From Botryococcus braunii (Eukaryota > Chlorophyta > Trebouxiophyceae), in the NCBI GenBank assembly GCA_002005505.1, contig KV908444.1, positions 414,493 through 447,409 on the forward strand: 32,917 nt of DNA, given 5' to 3'. The translations under genes were made by a program, and so were the position numbers. Numbering within the stretch: the stretch's first letter is position 1; every line of letters starts with the position of its first letter. Below, in pieces: positions 31,001-32,917 of the stretch. Under the pieces are notes generated by a model. That model searched no databases. It had not been told where the DNA came from and saw only the letters and a program-made list of their open reading frames with translations.

Positions 31001-32074
31001 CCGGCCCTTACCTTGGTTATCGTGTCCGGGCTGATTCTGGCCTTGTGCTCCAGCTGCTTTGCCTGCACCTCTATCATAATTCTTCTGCATTTTGTTAGTG
31101 GTGAAAGCAGAATCAGATGAGTTAGCCCAAGTGATCAGATCCCTAAATGTGATTGGATTGGCTCCAGCCGTCCTCCTCACTGTACTCCTTGCCACATCAA
31201 ATTGCTGCCGAATATACGTGTAGTGATGCTTCGAGAAGGTGTTAATAATCACATCAAATTGCTCTTCAGAAGTAGGGTATCCAATCCAAAAAGACAAACC
31301 AATATCCTCCAACTCCTTGACATAGGATGAGGCAGTTTGATTATCTTTTTGTGCTTTGGCTCGAATACACTCGATGTACCCTATTGGATCTGGTTTAAAA
31401 TGTTGTTGAACTTCGTGCAAGAAATCAGTGACAGTTACTAGGGTCTTACCTGCTAAGTGTGCATCGAGGAGGGTGGCTACCTCCTTATGTAGATACGCAG
31501 CCTTTTTGACCAAATCCAGCTTAACGTCCTCTGTAAGATTTGCTCCATCGCGTGCTAGTACGTCTCTGACATGTCTGCTCCAATTCATGGCTGAAATGCC
31601 TCTGATAAGTGGAGGCAGTCTGTCCGAAACGACTCGTCTTAAGTTGTGAATGTCGCCTGGAGTTGCTGTCCTTGGCTGCGCTGATTGTGCTGTATTTTGC
31701 TGGTGTTGTAGCGCTGCCCTCAATGCTGACTCAGTTGCTGTAGTTATTGTTTCACTCACTTCCTCATTCCTAGCTCGAAGACACTTCCTCAAGACACGTT
31801 CAAACGCATGAGCTATTTTATCAATACCCAATGAACCTTCTGGAAGATCAACATTGCTAAGTGCTTCTGAAAAACGATTTGCTTCTCGCACCCCACAGTT
31901 TAATTCAACAAGACCAAGTACTGATTTAAATGCGTGGTAAGCCTCATCATTATTCACAATAGGCAAAAGCTCCGCCCGGGGAGGCAGAGTAGGTGTGGTT
32001 GGTAAAGGAGCTCTAGGTCTCCTGGGAGGAGTGGTACCCTGATGGCTAGTTTCAGAATCATTTAAAGGATCCAT
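28034..32074 (-). CDS. gag: Element A Gag-protease polyprotein, intact
   Basis: 1,346 residues from ATG 32072-32074 to TAA 28034-28036. This is two to three times the usual gypsy Gag length. Residues about 150-300: capsid-like helical region (MNWSRHVRDVL; FWIGYPTSEEQFD). Residues about 335-368: GKGRRGRKNKDKG-type basic patch; no CCHC knuckle found. Residues about 450-1100: Pro/Ala/Ser-rich, low complexity, of unknown role. The C-terminal protease has FDTGCN (DTG at 1211-1213) and LIGWPFM. The last about 40 residues, after the point where B1 entered the other copy, lead to ...GVVSD before the stop. It differs from the + copy by Ile for Val and Ile for Met around the protease active site. Confidence 0.92.
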   Translation of the reverse strand: MDPLNDSETSHQGTTPPRRPRAPLPTTPTLPPRAELLPIVNNDEAYHAFKSVLGLVELNCGVREANRFSEALSNVDLPEGSLGIDKIAHAFERVLRKCLRARNEEVSETITTATESALRAALQHQQNTAQSAQPRTATPGDIHNLRRVVSDRLPPLIRGISAMNWSRHVRDVLARDGANLTEDVKLDLVKKAAYLHKEVATLLDAHLAGKTLVTVTDFLHEVQQHFKPDPIGYIECIRAKAQKDNQTASSYVKELEDIGLSFWIGYPTSEEQFDVIINTFSKHHYTYIRQQFDVARSTVRRTAGANPITFRDLITWANSSDSAFTTNKMQKNYDRGAGKAAGAQGQNQPGHDNQGKGRRGRKNKDKGQANLGQAANEQGFEEYKSFVCQLDIDCSSEDVEMDCALSELANQHKVQSPSVQVRTPSRADQNVVGFREVILVSRANAPYTPIPKHRARSRVHATLDDAMQEPQVPLVHSTAVHVPIDQDGFIVVNNSKRKRLAVPPLPVSNAKSPSSKALPPSSPHVFPVTPVACVNPQSPLRTPLGTTPLHRIAPQVGSSIRPRREACKPSAPAVASSQVRVAHSRAFSPSVSAPMAYRPPEYSQEAPPNQSAIAAAGQSLHHVQPISNFNSTPANAAALHEHARQPPRAPRDPRPRPQLAASIAQQQPAVTVEPPVASTPFVAARRAVSTSAAAPDAPMQASPLLSTPLGRADVNPPIDYSNPRYLNVDPTVPPLPYEPSKPKDNRQPHWPRELPDPMEYAGWHCGPHLTPSLVRGENNPPRVSKPFVPVLEHPPNIENEVNMARFNSTLDTKLEPIWKIEKGVFKAASESPLPTHRMLTTMDVVNNKPYVRMVSPQVQLAGDNLVITTLTQGPGQMRPELSAYTVDISDLLNRRPQEPVSSTVGAGDVSTPLESMFREARTAQRNRANRYYDLSFQARAEDAELYSFQKFKKGECNSLLLPMPPPMEPHPQVNIPSPMPPADSSDISINMMQALGPMSGTPSPEEVQANAAGNRRPYNAEPYRRDDRNPHPVAPAPYFNSPEHRLGQCMLTISLAGLAQLNRNPDYAPFIDSLEKLVRPMNKDLQPVVSQLAQCINNMALEQNLPLRCVVPDQDQAQGGGAPAFVSNFDAGPSATILVGDVHEIPICTLLTPAMQLAEPLPLEQQIPYLQAALMRAEIFNMPTASMPSFEFSHMDKTGKPLSQKLIAHFDTGCNVNLISMRAFKRDRHAFKPSQIKKIKPFRVNLADGKTQTMTCEALQDVPFCIDLAWYSASLFIVENLATDYLIGWPFMLRYDVQLKPQQAAFAIGIPRSNVFNPDQLHPKRLYQVRDLEFTTKQVALGVVSD

Positions 32075-32587
32075 GTGCGCAATAGCCCTTACTAAGCTAC
32101 TTAATGGAATTTGAATGCAACAGGATTAGCTCACTCAGACGCTAGTGGAAAACCCAACGGGAACCAGAGCCTTCCCGGTTGTCCCCCCAAAACAATCCTT
32201 CACACAGTCAGATAGTCGTGATAATTTACAAATATTTTCTCATACGAACCATTGGATTTATTTTCAAAGCATACAAGACATGTACCAAAGGAATTAAACA
32301 CCGATCAGGCTACCAGCGACCGATTCTTACAGTTTTAACCTTTCTTTAATTGCCTTCCTTGTTGTTTTTTAGAGTGACCACAGCTCAAACGACTCAATAC
32401 GCATGCATTTCAAAGTTTCGATCAGATCACAGGCTCGGGGTGCACGGAATCCTGACGGAATCAAACACACGAGATTTAGTCAAGCTTCTCTGTTCGAATT
32501 ATTTTCTTTTACTGTCCCAAGCATGAACAGAACGCAGGGGTGTGGCTTTTCGACGACAACGGCACTTATCGCTTCACACACATCGAC

Positions 32588-32883
32588 TGTAGCGCTGGAA
32601 GCGCTAAGGAAAGGAAGAGATAGGGAGACATCGGAATAGGACTTAGGAATAAGGCCAGATGCCAGTTACATCAGGCTATGCCAACGATAGATGATTGACA
32701 TCCATCTGTATATGTATATCTATTCCCTCTCTAGCCTTGGCCATGGTTCCCATGCCCTACATGGAGGTACAAGACCTCGGGGACTGTACGGTACGCCAGA
32801 TGGGTAAGGTCCCGACATCACATGTGACGGGGGACTGACTTAGGTAATGCTGGCTTAGTAGTACCTGGAAGGAGACCGTTACA
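32588..32883 (-). repeat. LTR of element C (3' LTR at window edge)
   Basis: 296 bp. On the minus strand it starts TGTAACG (32883) and ends AGCGCTACA (32588), obeying TG...CA with near-matching ends. It is preceded on that strand by a purine tract, so this is a 3' LTR. It interrupts the leader of A (-) precisely where the A (+) copy continues (1923/1924). It is not similar to the B LTR beyond TGTAAC. Confidence 0.75.
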
Positions 32884-32900
32884 TCTCCCCCCCTCTTAAA
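32884..32900 (-). promoter_or_regulatory. Element C polypurine tract
   Basis: Minus strand TTTAAGAGGGGGGGAGA next to TGTAAC, comparable to the tract of B. Confidence 0.75.
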
Positions 32901-32917
32901 CAAGCCCCCTTTCTTTG
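32901..32917 (-). mobile_element. Start of element C interior (cut by window)
   Basis: Only 17 bases; inferred to be the 3' end of C because the tract and LTR point that way. Nothing coding can be seen. Confidence 0.5.

Larger units (their letters stand above)
24578..32587 (-). mobile_element. Ty3/gypsy-type retrotransposon A, - copy, coding part complete
   Basis: Leader (32587-32075), Gag-protease (32074-28034) and Pol (28033-24578) in one continuous register, interrupted only by a TAA. The order protease-RT-RNase H-integrase places it in Ty3/gypsy rather than copia. It has a PHD finger and no chromodomain. LTRs were not found: the 5' side is cut by element C at 32588 and the 3' side passes into unrelated sequence. 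Confidence 0.9.

Overview
This is a eukaryotic, transposable-element-rich window with no clear host gene. Nearly everything recognisable belongs to Ty3/gypsy-type LTR retrotransposons. The DNA source is not fixed by the sequence. A chromodomain-bearing gypsy element with a CCHC Gag, a long (GT)n tract and a primer-binding site starting TGGTATC would fit a green alga or plant, but other eukaryotes are possible.

Layout. 1-1923 is mostly non-coding: a (GT)n microsatellite with an embedded cassette, a 45-bp hairpin-ended repeat, a 153-bp repeat and a possible relic of a gypsy pol. 1924-6353 is the 5' part of element A on the + strand (leader, giant Gag-protease ORF). 6354-13190 is a nested chromovirus, B1 (+), with intact gag and pol. 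13191-13469 is a small piece of A in inverted orientation. 13470-20323 is a second chromovirus copy, B2 (-), near-identical to B1 but with pol broken by an 8-bp deletion and an amber codon. 20324-22879 is the rest of A (+), pol truncated inside integrase. 22880-24577 is a spacer holding a broken Gag-like gene with a possible intron, the other copy of the 153-bp repeat and the other hairpin terminus. 24578-32587 is a second copy of A (-), complete through gag, protease and pol but without recognisable LTRs. 32588-32883 is an LTR of a third element, C (-), whose body lies beyond the window.

The whole therefore forms a large imperfect palindrome. Two A copies of very high identity face each other across a spacer of about 1.7-2.4 kb, and the left copy carries two further head-to-head B copies.

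The most notable biology is in element A. Its pol has a canonical C4HC3 PHD finger between RNase H and integrase, where chromoviruses instead carry a C-terminal chromodomain (B1 has one). Its gag-protease and pol frames are the same frame separated by one TAA codon, and that codon is present in both A copies. The B1/B2 pair, the inverted A fragment between them, the shortened inner LTRs and the 26 bp missing from A record a rearrangement between inverted repeats, or an assembly error that should be excluded first.
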